A stretch of 64,000 bases of DNA from an uncultured Gemmiger sp. (lineage in GTDB: Bacteria > Bacillota > Clostridia > Oscillospirales > Ruminococcaceae). The notes beneath the pieces are model-generated. The model was not told the origin of the DNA, did not search any database, and worked only from the letters and a program-made list of their open reading frames with translations. How positions within the stretch are numbered: position 1 is the stretch's first letter; every line of letters starts with the position of its first letter. A program made the translations under genes and the position numbers. The DNA is taken from NCBI GenBank assembly GCA_944386495.1, contig CALXBE010000007.1, positions 1-64,000 on the forward strand, in the 5' to 3' direction. Positions 18,004-26,809 of the stretch are shown here, piece after piece.

Positions 18004-18078
18004 ATCGTTATTCTTTGATTACCATCGGGGAAGGAATTGCGCCCGGTCAGCGTTGCCTCCCCGGTCTTTTTCCTTGGG

Positions 18079-19161
18079 TTACCGGGATTCTATTTCAGCC
18101 GGGCCTATATAGACCCGCAGTCCGGTAAGATTTTCCACTTCCAGGGCAGAGAAGTGGTTGTAAAAATAGGCATTCATCCAGACCACTTCCCCGTTCCGGA
18201 GATAATAGTAGTACTGGGGTTTGTCCGGTTCGGCCGGGTTCAGGTCGTGGAAGTCATAGGATATCTCATACTCCGCACCGTCCGCCCCGGTAAAGGTGTA
18301 ATGCCACACATCCCCTTCCACCGGGATTCCCTCCCGGGAAAGGACCTGGTACAGGGTGCCGAAGCTGACCCCGTAAGCGTACCGGTTGGCGATCAGGTCC
18401 GTGTAAAGCCGGGGCATCTCACTGTCCTGGTCATAAATTCCCAGCCGATAGCCGCTGGCCGAAATCACCCGGTCCAGCTCCTCCTGAGTAAACTGTTCCA
18501 GCCCGCCCAGCTGATATTCCAGGCAGCAGTAGGCCATATTGGCCACCGCATCGTCCAGCACATAGGGATAGAGCCCGGTGACACTGCCCTGTGTATCTCC
18601 GTCGTCCACCGGGTAGCTGTACTCGCCCTCTCCCTCGGTCACGCTTCGGAGCGGGAATTCCATTTCCAGGCAGAAGGGCAGGTTATACTCTTCCCCATAT
18701 CCCACGGAAGTGACAAACTGCCCAAACTCCACCAGCCGGTCAAACTGTTCTTCCAGTTCCTCCCGGGTGGAAAAGCCGGCTTTGACGGTGGAATAAAGGG
18801 CGCCGTCCCACCAGTTTTCTTCCAGAACCAGCTCCGGTCCCAGGCCGTATTCTCCCGCCAGCCAGGAAAGGAGGGCCGCCTCATAATCATCCCGCAGGTA
18901 GTTGGCCATGCTCTCCATTCCCCAGTAGTAGTTATCCACCACCCGGAACTGCAGGCCGTTTTCCTTCAGGGTAACGGTCCACTGGAAGTCGGTATATCCG
19001 TCCTCCCCCTCCACTTCCTGAGGCCGGTCCGACACCCGGAAGTCGGTAAGGGCGTACTGTTCCACCAGATATTCCTCAATGTCCTCCCGGTCATGGTGCT
19101 CGGTACAGCCGGCCAGAAGGAGCGCTGCCAGACAGAGAAAGAGAACCGCCAGCTTTTTCAT
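18079..19161 (-). CDS. Predicted lipoprotein of unknown function
   Basis: 360 residues from the ATG at 19161, with GAGGTGG upstream; a GTG twelve bases earlier is possible. The signal peptide MKKLAVLFLCLAALLLAGC has lipobox LAGC. The mature part is acidic and rich in Tyr, Trp, Glu and Asp, with no family that I recognise and no transmembrane segment after the signal. It should be anchored outside the membrane. It follows the MarR gene closely (about 25 bases) and is the last gene before the tandem terminators, so it is co-transcribed with the regulator of fatty acid synthesis. A role linked to the cell envelope is only inference. Confidence 0.75.
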   Translation of the reverse strand: MKKLAVLFLCLAALLLAGCTEHHDREDIEEYLVEQYALTDFRVSDRPQEVEGEDGYTDFQWTVTLKENGLQFRVVDNYYWGMESMANYLRDDYEAALLSWLAGEYGLGPELVLEENWWDGALYSTVKAGFSTREELEEQFDRLVEFGQFVTSVGYGEEYNLPFCLEMEFPLRSVTEGEGEYSYPVDDGDTQGSVTGLYPYVLDDAVANMAYCCLEYQLGGLEQFTQEELDRVISASGYRLGIYDQDSEMPRLYTDLIANRYAYGVSFGTLYQVLSREGIPVEGDVWHYTFTGADGAEYEISYDFHDLNPAEPDKPQYYYYLRNGEVVWMNAYFYNHFSALEVENLTGLRVYIGPAEIESR

Positions 19162-19186
19162 CAGGACAGCCACCTCTTTTCAGAAG

Positions 19187-19696
19187 TCAGGAGGATTTTT
19201 CCTCCTCCGGTATGGGCAGAGGGATCTCGGGCATGAGTTCCCGGGAAATAATGTGAAGCATCTCCTCCAGGTGGGCCACCTCCTGGGGCGAAAACCGCTC
19301 CTGAATCCGTTCCATAACCGTGGAGAGATAGTTATAGCTGATGTTATAGTAATCCACATATTTCTGGGTCGCCACCAGGTGATACTCCCGCCGGTCGGTC
19401 TCGGACCGGACCTTTTTCAGGTAGCCTTTCTGAATCAGGCTGTTCACCTTGTAGGCCGCATTGGGGGAAGAGATTTGCACAAAGGAAGCGAACTCATTTA
19501 CAGTAGGGCTGCCCAATGCCTGGATAATTTCCATGCAGAAGGTCTCCACCGCCGAAAGGCTGGCCTCCCGGGTCTGGAACCGGCTGAACACCTTTTGGTA
19601 AAAGTGCAGTTTGAATTTGGAATACACCTCGGCAAACGCAGAGTCCAGCACATCCCACAACCCCTTTATCTCCAGAATTACGACTGTCCATACCAT
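19187..19696 (-). CDS. MarR-family regulator behind the fab operon (FabT-like role proposed)
   Basis: Winged-helix protein of 157-169 residues: LSAVETFCMEIIQAL, then PTVNEFASFVQISSPNAAYKVNSLIQKGYLKKV with wing SETDRREYHLV, the MarR recognition helix and wing. The start is uncertain: ATG at 19696 lies in the arm of a leader hairpin, while TTG at 19660 follows GGAGATAAAGGGG and gives a shorter N-terminus. Its own promoter overlaps the 3' end of fabZ. By position and fold it probably represses the fatty acid operon through the 13-2-13 repeat at 28951-28978. Confidence 0.85.
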   Translation of the reverse strand: MVWTVVILEIKGLWDVLDSAFAEVYSKFKLHFYQKVFSRFQTREASLSAVETFCMEIIQALGSPTVNEFASFVQISSPNAAYKVNSLIQKGYLKKVRSETDRREYHLVATQKYVDYYNISYNYLSTVMERIQERFSPQEVAHLEEMLHIISRELMPEIPLPIPEEEKSS

Positions 19697-19717
19697 AAGG
19701 CACCGCCTTATGGTATT
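19693..19717 (-). other. Hairpin in the leader of the MarR gene
   Basis: Perfect 11-base arms TACCATAAGGC and GCCTTATGGTA with a 3-base loop, overlapping the upstream ATG candidate. It could sequester the ribosome site of the upper start or act as a DNA operator. Confidence 0.6.
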
Positions 19718-19718
19718 T

Positions 19719-19827
19719 GTCATTTTTTTCGGTTGCCCCGCAAGGGGCGAGGAAAAAGACAATTAAATAAAACCTGTATAATAGCCGCTTTGCGGCTATT
19801 ATACCACACCTTATTGAAAAAAATCAA
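19719..19827 (-). promoter_or_regulatory. Promoter and structured leader of the MarR gene
   Basis: Minus-strand TTGATT (19822-19827), 18-base spacer, TATAAT (19798-19803). The -10 merges into a perfect palindrome with arms ATAATAGCCGC. Further downstream come a GCCCC/GGGGC hairpin and a flanking GTC/GAC stem. The same block order is found in front of pgk (32835-32914). Confidence 0.65.
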
Positions 19828-20249
19828 TCAATGGCGAAGGTCAGCTCTGCGCTGGCCGCCACCTTGCCGTCCACTCTGGCAACCGCTTTTCCGATTCCCA
19901 CCGGGCCCCGGCGGGCGGTCAGCTCACATTCCAGTTCCAGCACATCCCCGGGCACCACCTGGCGGCGGAACCGGGCATTTTTTACCCCGCCAAAGAGGAC
20001 CACCTTTCCCTTATTCTCCTCCTGGGTCAGGATAGCCACCGCTCCCACCTGGGCCATGGCTTCCAGGATAAGCACTCCGGGCATCACATGGCGCCGGGGA
20101 AAGTGTCCGCAGAAAAACTGCTCGTTGACGGTGACGCACTTCCGGCCCTTGGCGGATACCCCCGGCTCACATTCAGTGATCCGGTCCACCAGCTGAAAGG
20201 GAAAGCGGTGGGGCAGGATCTCCATGATTTCGTTGGAATTGAAGGTCAT
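19824..20249 (-). CDS. fabZ: 3-hydroxyacyl-[acyl-carrier-protein] dehydratase FabZ
   Basis: 141 residues, hot-dog fold. The catalytic pair is visible as His49 (GHFPRRHVMPGV) and Glu63 (LEAMAQVG). It dehydrates 3-hydroxyacyl-ACP to trans-2-enoyl-ACP in the elongation cycle. It starts one base after fabF ends, as the last enzyme gene of the fatty acid operon. No FabA- or FabM-type isomerase is seen in the window. Confidence 0.96.
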   Translation of the reverse strand: MTFNSNEIMEILPHRFPFQLVDRITECEPGVSAKGRKCVTVNEQFFCGHFPRRHVMPGVLILEAMAQVGAVAILTQEENKGKVVLFGGVKNARFRRQVVPGDVLELECELTARRGPVGIGKAVARVDGKVAASAELTFAID

Positions 20250-20250
20250 T

Positions 20251-21495
20251 TTATTCTTCCTCCCATTTCTTCAAAAGCAGGCTGGCGTTGTGTCCCCCAA
20301 AGCCCAGGGAATTGCTCATGGCATAGTGAATCTCCTGCTGGCGGCCCTCCCCCGGCACAATGTCCAGGTCGCAGGCAGGGTCGGGATTCTGATAATGGAT
20401 GGTGGCAGGGATGAACCCCTCCTCCAGAGCCTTGGCGGTGAAGATGGCCTCCACCGCACCGGAAGCTCCCAGCAGATGTCCGGTCATGGACTTGGTACTG
20501 CTCATGGCCAGCTTATGGGCATGGTCCCCGAAAGCCAGCTTGACGGCGGCAGTCTCTCCCGCATCGTTCATGGGGGTGGAAGTGCCGTGGGCGTTGATGT
20601 AGTCCACCTGGTCAGGGTTCACCCCTCCGTCCCGGAGGGCCTGGGTCATGGCGGCAGCCGCCCCCGACCCGTCGGGGCAGGGTGCGGTAATATGATGGGC
20701 GTCACAGCTGGCCCCGTAGCCCACTACCTCGGCCAGAATATGAGCGCCCCGGGCCTGAGCGTGGGACAGCTCCTCCAGCACCAGGGCTCCGGCGCCCTCC
20801 CCCATGACAAAGCCGCTCCGGTCCTTGTCAAAGGGGATGGATGCCCGGAGAGGGTCATTCCCTGTATGAAGGGCATGCATGGAGGTGAATCCTCCCATGG
20901 CCAGAGGGGTGATGGCGGCCTCGGAACCGCCGCAGAGGGCCACCTGGGCATAACCGTCCCGGATATGCCGGAAGGCGTCCCCCACCCCGTTGGCGCCGGA
21001 AGCACAGGCAGTGACAGGGCAGGTGCACATTCCCTTAAATCCGAACCGGATGGCAATGTTCCCCGCCGCCATGTTGGAGATAGTCATAGGGATAAAGAAG
21101 GGAGAGACCCGGTCATATCCCTTCTCGTTTCCCTTGAGGCATTCGCTCTGGGTAGTGGAGAATCCCCCAATGCCGCTGGCGAAAAAGACGGCGCACTGGC
21201 TGGGGTCCTCCTGCTCCATGACCAGACCGCTCTGGTCCATGGCCTCCTGGGCGGCGGTGAGGGCGAACTGGGCAAACCGGTCCAGGTGACGGGCTTCCCG
21301 CTTGTCAATGGTCCCGGTGGGGTCATATCCTTTTACCTCTCCGGCCAGGGTGACCTTCTGTCCGGTGGTGTCGTACTGGGTGATGGGGGCAATGCCGCAG
21401 CCACCCTGGCGCACCTGCTCCCAGCTGGAAGGCAGATCCAGGCCCAGAGGGGTGACTGCTCCCATGCCGGTAATGACAACTCGACGCTTTTCCAT
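20251..21495 (-). CDS. fabF: Beta-ketoacyl-ACP synthase II FabF
   Basis: 414 residues, the usual length. The catalytic triad is Cys164 (TACASGANG), His303 (NAHGTSTP) and His340 (SMTGHLLGASG). It condenses malonyl-ACP with the growing acyl-ACP. The operon has FabF and FabH but no separate FabB, as is usual in Gram-positive bacteria. Confidence 0.97.
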   Translation of the reverse strand: MEKRRVVITGMGAVTPLGLDLPSSWEQVRQGGCGIAPITQYDTTGQKVTLAGEVKGYDPTGTIDKREARHLDRFAQFALTAAQEAMDQSGLVMEQEDPSQCAVFFASGIGGFSTTQSECLKGNEKGYDRVSPFFIPMTISNMAAGNIAIRFGFKGMCTCPVTACASGANGVGDAFRHIRDGYAQVALCGGSEAAITPLAMGGFTSMHALHTGNDPLRASIPFDKDRSGFVMGEGAGALVLEELSHAQARGAHILAEVVGYGASCDAHHITAPCPDGSGAAAAMTQALRDGGVNPDQVDYINAHGTSTPMNDAGETAAVKLAFGDHAHKLAMSSTKSMTGHLLGASGAVEAIFTAKALEEGFIPATIHYQNPDPACDLDIVPGEGRQQEIHYAMSNSLGFGGHNASLLLKKWEEE

Positions 21496-21513
21496 CCTTC
21501 TCCTCCTCTTTCT

Positions 21514-22257
21514 TTACATGGCCATGCCGCCGTCCACGCAGAGGACCTGTCCGGTAATGTATCCGGCCTGGGGTCCTGCCAGGAAAGCCACTGCAGCAGC
21601 CACTTCCTGGGCGGCTCCCAGCCGTCCCAGAGGGATCTGGCTCAGCAGTTCCTCCCGGGCCGCCTGGGGCAGCACGGCGGTCATATCCGTATCAATGAAT
21701 CCGGGGGCCACACAGTTGACGGTAACTCCCCGGCTGGCCAGTTCCTTGGCCACGCTTTTGGACATTCCAATGAGCCCCGCCTTGCTGGCGGCGTAGTTGG
21801 CCTGGCCGGGGTTTCCCCGGAGCCCCACCACGCTGGAAATATTGACGATGCGGCCCATCCGCTGTTTCATCATGGGCCGGGCAGCCGCCTTCATGCAGTG
21901 GAAGGCACCTTTCAGGTTGGTGTCCAGCACAGCGGTCCAGTCCTCCTCCTTCATCCGGAGGAGCAGGCCGTCCCGGGTGATTCCCGCATTGTTCACCAGG
22001 ATTTCCAGACTGCCGAACTCTTCCAGGGCGGTCTCTACCAGCCGGGCCGCCTCCTGAGGGTCCGCCACATTCCCCTGGACCGGGATGGCTTTTACCCCCA
22101 GTTCCTGGCAGGCCTGGGCAGTCTCCTGGGCAGCGGTCACATTGCCGCTGTAGTTTATCATCACATCATATCCCTGAGCGGCCAGGGCCAGGCAGATGGC
22201 CCGGCCGATTCCCCGGCTTCCCCCGGTGACCAGGGCATGGAGTTTTCCGTCACTCAT
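21514..22257 (-). CDS. fabG: 3-oxoacyl-ACP reductase FabG
   Basis: 247 residues from the ATG at 22257. TGGSRGIG lies at residues 11-18, NNAG at 89-92, Ser141/142, Tyr155 and Lys159 (YAASK), and the C-terminal VDGGMAM. The start ATG overlaps the fabD stop by one base (TGATG), so translation is coupled. A much longer upstream frame is only the open frame of fabD and is rejected. It reduces 3-oxoacyl-ACP with NADPH. Confidence 0.96.
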   Translation of the reverse strand: MSDGKLHALVTGGSRGIGRAICLALAAQGYDVMINYSGNVTAAQETAQACQELGVKAIPVQGNVADPQEAARLVETALEEFGSLEILVNNAGITRDGLLLRMKEEDWTAVLDTNLKGAFHCMKAAARPMMKQRMGRIVNISSVVGLRGNPGQANYAASKAGLIGMSKSVAKELASRGVTVNCVAPGFIDTDMTAVLPQAAREELLSQIPLGRLGAAQEVAAAVAFLAGPQAGYITGQVLCVDGGMAM

Positions 22258-23192
22258 CAGGCTTCTCCTTTCACCCAGGCCAGGGCCTGGTTCAGCTCTT
22301 CCAGGGTCTCCACGCTCTTGACGGGAAGTCCCACTGTCTTTTTCACAAACCCAGAGAGGACCTTGCCGGGGCCGATTTCCAGAAAGGCTTCCACCCCGTC
22401 CTCTGCCATCCGGCGGAGGGTATCCTCCATATAAACGCTGCTCTGGACCTGCTTTTCCAGCAGGGCGGGGACGGTATCCCCGTCCCCCATGGGGGCCCCC
22501 AGGCAGTTGAAGTAGACAGGGAATTTCATCTCCCCCAAAGGTTCCCCTGCCAGCCGCCGGGCCAGTTCCTCCCCGGCAGGAGCCATCAGGGAGGTATGGA
22601 ACGGTCCCGACACCTTGAGGGGGACACACCGGCGGGCACCGGCTTCTTTGGCCAGGGCACAGGCCCGGTCCACGGCGGCGGAGGTGCCTGCAATGGACAT
22701 CTGACCAGGGCAGTTATAGTTGGCGATCTCCACCACTTCCCCCTGGGCGGCCTGAGCGCAGGCAGCGGCCAGCTTTTCCCGATCCAGGCCCAGAACGGCG
22801 GCCATGCCGCAGTCCAGACCCTGGGCGGCCCGGGTCATGGCCTGACCCCGGAAGGCAGCCAGCTTGACCGCCTGAGCGGGCGTGAACACTCCCGAAGCGC
22901 AGAGGGCAGAATATTCTCCCAGGCTGAGACCGGCGGCAGCCACCGGCTCCACCCCTTCCTCCAGAAGGACCTGGGAGAGGGCGGCGGCAAAGGCCACCAT
23001 ACAGGGCTGGGTGTAGGCGGTCTGGGAAAGCTGTTCCTCAGGTCCCTCAAAGCAGAGGGCCTTCAGGTCAAAGTCCACCTGGTCTGCCAGGCTGTCAAAC
23101 AGTTCCCGGAACCGGGGCAGAGCCTCATACAGGTCCTTTCCCATTCCGGCGTGCTGGGCTCCCTGGCCCGCAAAAAGCAATCCTACCTTCAT
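22257..23192 (-). CDS. fabD: Malonyl-CoA:ACP transacylase FabD
   Basis: 311 residues. The opening VGLLFAGQGAQHAGMG, nucleophile Ser90 and His199 (GPFHTSLM) are present. The nucleophile motif is GLSLGEY where many homologues have GHSLGEY; I recall the Leu form as common in Clostridia. It loads malonyl groups on ACP. It is one base from fabK and overlaps fabG. Confidence 0.96.
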   Translation of the reverse strand: MKVGLLFAGQGAQHAGMGKDLYEALPRFRELFDSLADQVDFDLKALCFEGPEEQLSQTAYTQPCMVAFAAALSQVLLEEGVEPVAAAGLSLGEYSALCASGVFTPAQAVKLAAFRGQAMTRAAQGLDCGMAAVLGLDREKLAAACAQAAQGEVVEIANYNCPGQMSIAGTSAAVDRACALAKEAGARRCVPLKVSGPFHTSLMAPAGEELARRLAGEPLGEMKFPVYFNCLGAPMGDGDTVPALLEKQVQSSVYMEDTLRRMAEDGVEAFLEIGPGKVLSGFVKKTVGLPVKSVETLEELNQALAWVKGEA

Positions 23193-23193
23193 C

Positions 23194-24150
23194 TTACTTC
23201 TCCTCGTTCCAGTCCCCGGCCATTCCTGCCAGGGTATCCCGGCAGCCCTGGGTCATATCCCGGAAAATCTCGGCCAGGGGACGAATCTCATGGACCATTC
23301 CTGCCACCTGACCGGCCATCAGGCTGCCGGTGTCGGTGTCTCCCTCAAAGACTGCACGGCGGAGGGAACCCAGGGTGAACTGTTCCAGTTCTTCCTTCCC
23401 GGCCCCTGCCTTTTCCCGGGAAAGGTATTCCCGGGCCATCTTGTTTTTCAGGATACGGACAGGGGTCCCTCCCATCCGTCCGGTGACGGTGGTGCCGGTG
23501 TCCTTGGCCTTGAGGATGGCCTGCTTATAGTTGGGATGGATGGGGCATTCCTCGCTGGCCAGCAGGCAGGTGCCCACCTGGGCCCCGCAGGCTCCCAGGG
23601 CAAAGGCGGCGGCCAGCTGACGGCCGTCTGCGATTCCGCCGGCGGCGATAACAGGAAGGCCATATTCCTTCATGGCATCCACTACCTGGGGAACCAGGGC
23701 CATGGTGGTCATCTCTCCCACATGTCCCCCCGACTCGGTGCCTTCTGCAATGACACCGTCGATTCCCAGAGGGGCCAGACGGCGGGCCAGCACCACGGCA
23801 GGGACTACGGGGAACACCTTACACCCGGCTTCCTTCCAGAGTTTCACAAAGGCGCCGGGGTTTCCGGCTCCGGTGGTGACCACTGCCACCTTCTCCTCAG
23901 CGGCGATCTGGGCCATCTCCTTGGCCTGGGGGTGCATGAGCATAATGTTCACCCCGAAAGGCTTATCGGTCAGGCTGCGGCAGAGGCGAATCTCCTGGCG
24001 GAACTGTTCGGCGCTCATGCCCCCTGCCCCGATGAGGCCCAGGGCCCCTGCGTTGGAGACGGCGGCGGCAAACCGGCCGGTGGCAATGTTGGCCATGCCC
24101 CCCTGGATGATGGGATACTGAATCCCCAGCAATTGGTTGAGATGTACCAT
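23194..24150 (-). CDS. fabK: Enoyl-ACP reductase II FabK (FMN-dependent)
   Basis: 318 residues from the ATG at 24150. The longer frame to 24213 overlaps fabH and is rejected. The opening YPIIQGGMANIATG and the block AEGTESGGHVGEMTTMALVPQV with His143 are diagnostic of FabK in the 2-nitropropane-dioxygenase-like FMN barrel family. It replaces FabI/FabL in the last step of each elongation cycle, which is known to confer insensitivity to triclosan. No FabI is seen in the operon. Confidence 0.95.
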   Translation of the reverse strand: MVHLNQLLGIQYPIIQGGMANIATGRFAAAVSNAGALGLIGAGGMSAEQFRQEIRLCRSLTDKPFGVNIMLMHPQAKEMAQIAAEEKVAVVTTGAGNPGAFVKLWKEAGCKVFPVVPAVVLARRLAPLGIDGVIAEGTESGGHVGEMTTMALVPQVVDAMKEYGLPVIAAGGIADGRQLAAAFALGACGAQVGTCLLASEECPIHPNYKQAILKAKDTGTTVTGRMGGTPVRILKNKMAREYLSREKAGAGKEELEQFTLGSLRRAVFEGDTDTGSLMAGQVAGMVHEIRPLAEIFRDMTQGCRDTLAGMAGDWNEEK

Positions 24151-24169
24151 TTTCTCTTCCTCCTTTTCT

Positions 24170-25117
24170 TTACCAGGTGAGCAGGGTGGCTCCCCAGGTA
24201 AGACCGGCTCCAAAGCCTACGCAGGCCACCTTCTGGCCGGGTTGGAGAAGGCCCTCCCGGGCCATCTCGTCCAGGGCCAGGATAATGCTGGCAGAACTGG
24301 TATTGGCGTACCGATGTATATTCTTATAAAACCTGGCGGGGTCGGCCCCCAGTTTCTTGATGACATGGTCGATGATGCGGCCGTTGGCCTGGTGGCAGAC
24401 CACCCAGTCCACCTGGTCCAGGGTGGTCCCGGCCTGGGCGGCCAGGTCCTCCAATGCCTGGGGCACGGTGGTGGTGGCAAACCGGAACACCGCCTTGCCG
24501 TCCATCCGGACCCAGTGGTCAGGGCTGGCCAGTCCTCCTACCCGGAGTATCTCTGCGCTGCCCCGGCAGCCCAGGCGGCAGGTGTAGGGGTGGTCCGGGG
24601 AAAGCCGGACCAGGGCGGCTCCCGCCCCGTCCCCGAAGAGAACGCAGGTGGACCGGTCCTCCATATTCAGCACCCGGCTTACCTGTTCCGCCCCAATGAC
24701 CAGGGCGATTTTCCCCTCCAGGCTGCTGCTTTCCAGAAAGCAGCGGGCGGTTTCCAGGGCGGTGAGGAATCCGGTGCAGGCGGCGTTCACATCAAAGGCC
24801 GGGGTGGTGGAATCCAGTCCCAGCTCCCCGTGGACCTCGCAGGCCAGGGAAGGACTGGCATGGTCGGGAGTGAAGGTCCCCGCCACCACCAGACCGATCT
24901 GGTCGGGGGTGACCCCGGCCCGTTCCATGGCCAAGCGGGCGGCCTGGGCGGCCTGCCCGGTGAGGGTTTCCTCCGGGGTGGACAGATACCGCTGCCGGAT
25001 GCCGGTGCGGGCGGCGATCCACTCGTCGCTGGTGTCCACCATCCGGGACAGTTCCTGGTTGGTAACGCACCGGCTGGGCAGGCACCGTCCGGTGCCCAGA
25101 ATGGCAAGTCCGCTCAT
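24170..25117 (-). CDS. fabH: Beta-ketoacyl-ACP synthase III FabH
   Basis: 315 residues. The catalytic triad is Cys114 (NAACTGFL), His242 (CHQANGRI) and Asn272 (ANTSSAS). It starts fatty acid synthesis by condensing acyl-CoA with malonyl-ACP and helps set the straight/branched primer choice. The start ATG overlaps the accA stop (ATGA), so translation is coupled. Confidence 0.96.
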   Translation of the reverse strand: MSGLAILGTGRCLPSRCVTNQELSRMVDTSDEWIAARTGIRQRYLSTPEETLTGQAAQAARLAMERAGVTPDQIGLVVAGTFTPDHASPSLACEVHGELGLDSTTPAFDVNAACTGFLTALETARCFLESSSLEGKIALVIGAEQVSRVLNMEDRSTCVLFGDGAGAALVRLSPDHPYTCRLGCRGSAEILRVGGLASPDHWVRMDGKAVFRFATTTVPQALEDLAAQAGTTLDQVDWVVCHQANGRIIDHVIKKLGADPARFYKNIHRYANTSSASIILALDEMAREGLLQPGQKVACVGFGAGLTWGATLLTW

Positions 25118-25944
25118 AGGTTCTCCTTTCCCGGAGTCCGCAGCCAGCGGGCTCCCATCCCCCGGTATTTTCTGTACCGATGGGCGGCGGGGGCCCGAAT
25201 CCCATCGGTTTTGCTCAAGGCAGCGGTGAGGGCAGCATCCACTGCCCGGAACACCGCCTGAGGGTCGGTGTGGGCCCCTTCCTCCGGTTCCGGGATGACC
25301 TGGTCGGCCACCCCCAGTTCCAGCAGGTCGGCGGCGGTAAGCTTCATAACATCACAGGCTTCCTGGGCCCGGGAGGAATCCTTCCAGAGGATGGAGGCAA
25401 ACCCTTCCGGGGAGAGGACGGAATAGACGGCGTTTTCCAGCATGATCACCTGGTTGCCCATGGCCAGAGCCAGGGCGCCGCCGCTGCCTCCCTCCCCGAT
25501 CACCAGGGTGATGATAGGGACGGTCAGGCTACTCATGAGGGCCAGACACCGGGCAATGGCTTCCCCCTGGCCCCGGGCCTCCGCCTCCAGTCCGGGGTAG
25601 GCCCCCGCTGTGTCCACAAAGGTGATGATGGGCCGGTGGAATTTTTCCGCCGCCTTCATCAGCCGCTGGGCTTTCCGGTACCCTTCCGGGGTGGGCATCC
25701 CAAAATGGCAGGCCAGGTTCTGGTCCAGGGTACGGCCTTTCCGGTGGCCCATGACGGTAACGGGGCGGCCATGGAATAAGGCCACGCCCCCTAAAATGGC
25801 AGGGTCGTCGGCACAGAGCCGGTCCCCCCGCTGTTCAAAGAAATCGGTAAAGAGGGCTTCCAGAAATTCGGCGGTGCCGGGACGGCCCGGTTCCCGGGCC
25901 AGAGCCACCCGCCGGGCAGGGGTATGTTCAGCCACGACGGCCAC
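25114..25944 (-). CDS. accA: Acetyl-CoA carboxylase carboxyltransferase subunit alpha
   Basis: 276 residues, within the range of Gram-positive AccA. Blocks [50 protein letters not shown] and [16 protein letters not shown] are typical of the carboxyltransferase alpha subunit. It pairs with AccD to move the carboxyl group from carboxybiotin to acetyl-CoA. It overlaps accD by 17 bases and fabH by four. Confidence 0.96.
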   Translation of the reverse strand: MAVVAEHTPARRVALAREPGRPGTAEFLEALFTDFFEQRGDRLCADDPAILGGVALFHGRPVTVMGHRKGRTLDQNLACHFGMPTPEGYRKAQRLMKAAEKFHRPIITFVDTAGAYPGLEAEARGQGEAIARCLALMSSLTVPIITLVIGEGGSGGALALAMGNQVIMLENAVYSVLSPEGFASILWKDSSRAQEACDVMKLTAADLLELGVADQVIPEPEEGAHTDPQAVFRAVDAALTAALSKTDGIRAPAAHRYRKYRGMGARWLRTPGKENL

Positions 25945-26809
25945 CTCCTTTTCCGTGAAGTCGGAGAATCCTGCAAAGGGTCTCCTTCAGCTGGTCCCGG
26001 GGAATGACCCCGTCCAGGAATCCATGGTCCAGCAGGTATTCCGCCCGCTGGAATCCCTGGGGCAGTTTCTCCCCGATGGTCTGCTCAATGACCCGGGGGC
26101 CTGCAAATCCAATGAGTGCCCCCGGCTCGGCCAGGGTGATGTCTCCCAGGGAGGCAAAGCTGGCGGTGACCCCCCCGGTGGTGGGATGGGTGAGGACCGC
26201 AATGTAAAGGCCTCCTGCCTCCTGGAACCGCTGGATGGCCTGGGCCGTCTTGGCCATCTGCATGAGGGAGAGGATCCCCTCCTGCATCCGGGCTCCTCCC
26301 GAAGCGCAGAAAATCACCAGGGGAAGTTTTCCTCTCCGGGCGGTATCGGCGGCCCGGGCGATTTTTTCTCCCACGGCCACCCCCATGCTTCCCATAAAGA
26401 ACCGGCTGTCCATGACCGCCATGACCAGGGGAATTCCGCAGAGCTTTCCCTTGGCGGCTACCACCGCCTCCGCCTGGCCGGTGGTCCGGCGGGCGGCGGA
26501 AAGTTTCTGGTCATATCCCGGGAAATCCAGGGGATTTCCCGCGGTAAGCCCAACCTCCAGTTCCTGGAAGGTCCCCGGGTCCAGAAGAAGGGAGAGCCGG
26601 AGATACCCGCCCAGAGGCCGGTGATGGCCGCAGTGGGGGCAGACATACTGACTTTTCACCCACTGGACCTTGGGCACCGGCTGTCCGCAGCCGGGACACT
26701 GTTCAAAGACCTGCTTTCCCGAAAGCCGGGCCGGAGGAGGGACCTGGCCCTCCCGCCGCACCTTCAGTTCCAGAAGCCGCTGACGGCGCTGGGCAAAACG
26801 GTTTTCCAA
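25928..26809 (-). CDS. accD: Acetyl-CoA carboxylase carboxyltransferase subunit beta
   Basis: 293 residues. The N-terminal four-cysteine zinc ribbon is visible as Cys38, Cys41, Cys57 and Cys60. The crotonase-like domain contains [18 protein letters not shown] and [19 protein letters not shown]. It is adjacent to accC with no gap and overlaps accA, as expected for a stoichiometric complex. Confidence 0.96.
   Translation of the reverse strand: MENRFAQRRQRLLELKVRREGQVPPPARLSGKQVFEQCPGCGQPVPKVQWVKSQYVCPHCGHHRPLGGYLRLSLLLDPGTFQELEVGLTAGNPLDFPGYDQKLSAARRTTGQAEAVVAAKGKLCGIPLVMAVMDSRFFMGSMGVAVGEKIARAADTARRGKLPLVIFCASGGARMQEGILSLMQMAKTAQAIQRFQEAGGLYIAVLTHPTTGGVTASFASLGDITLAEPGALIGFAGPRVIEQTIGEKLPQGFQRAEYLLDHGFLDGVIPRDQLKETLCRILRLHGKGGGRRG

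Noticed and set aside
17755..18018. An 87-codon plus-strand frame between livK and the lipoprotein gene
   Set aside because: It covers two terminator hairpins and the promoter region and has no ribosome site.
19778..19803. Terminator of fabZ
   Set aside because: The ATAATAGCCGC palindrome could be read as a terminator, but it includes the -10 box of the MarR promoter, has no T tract after it on the minus strand, and is partly conserved in front of pgk, so it was treated as promoter-leader structure.
20224..22434. A 736-codon plus-strand frame
   Set aside because: Antisense to fabF, fabG and part of fabD, same codon-bias effect, no ribosome site or motif.
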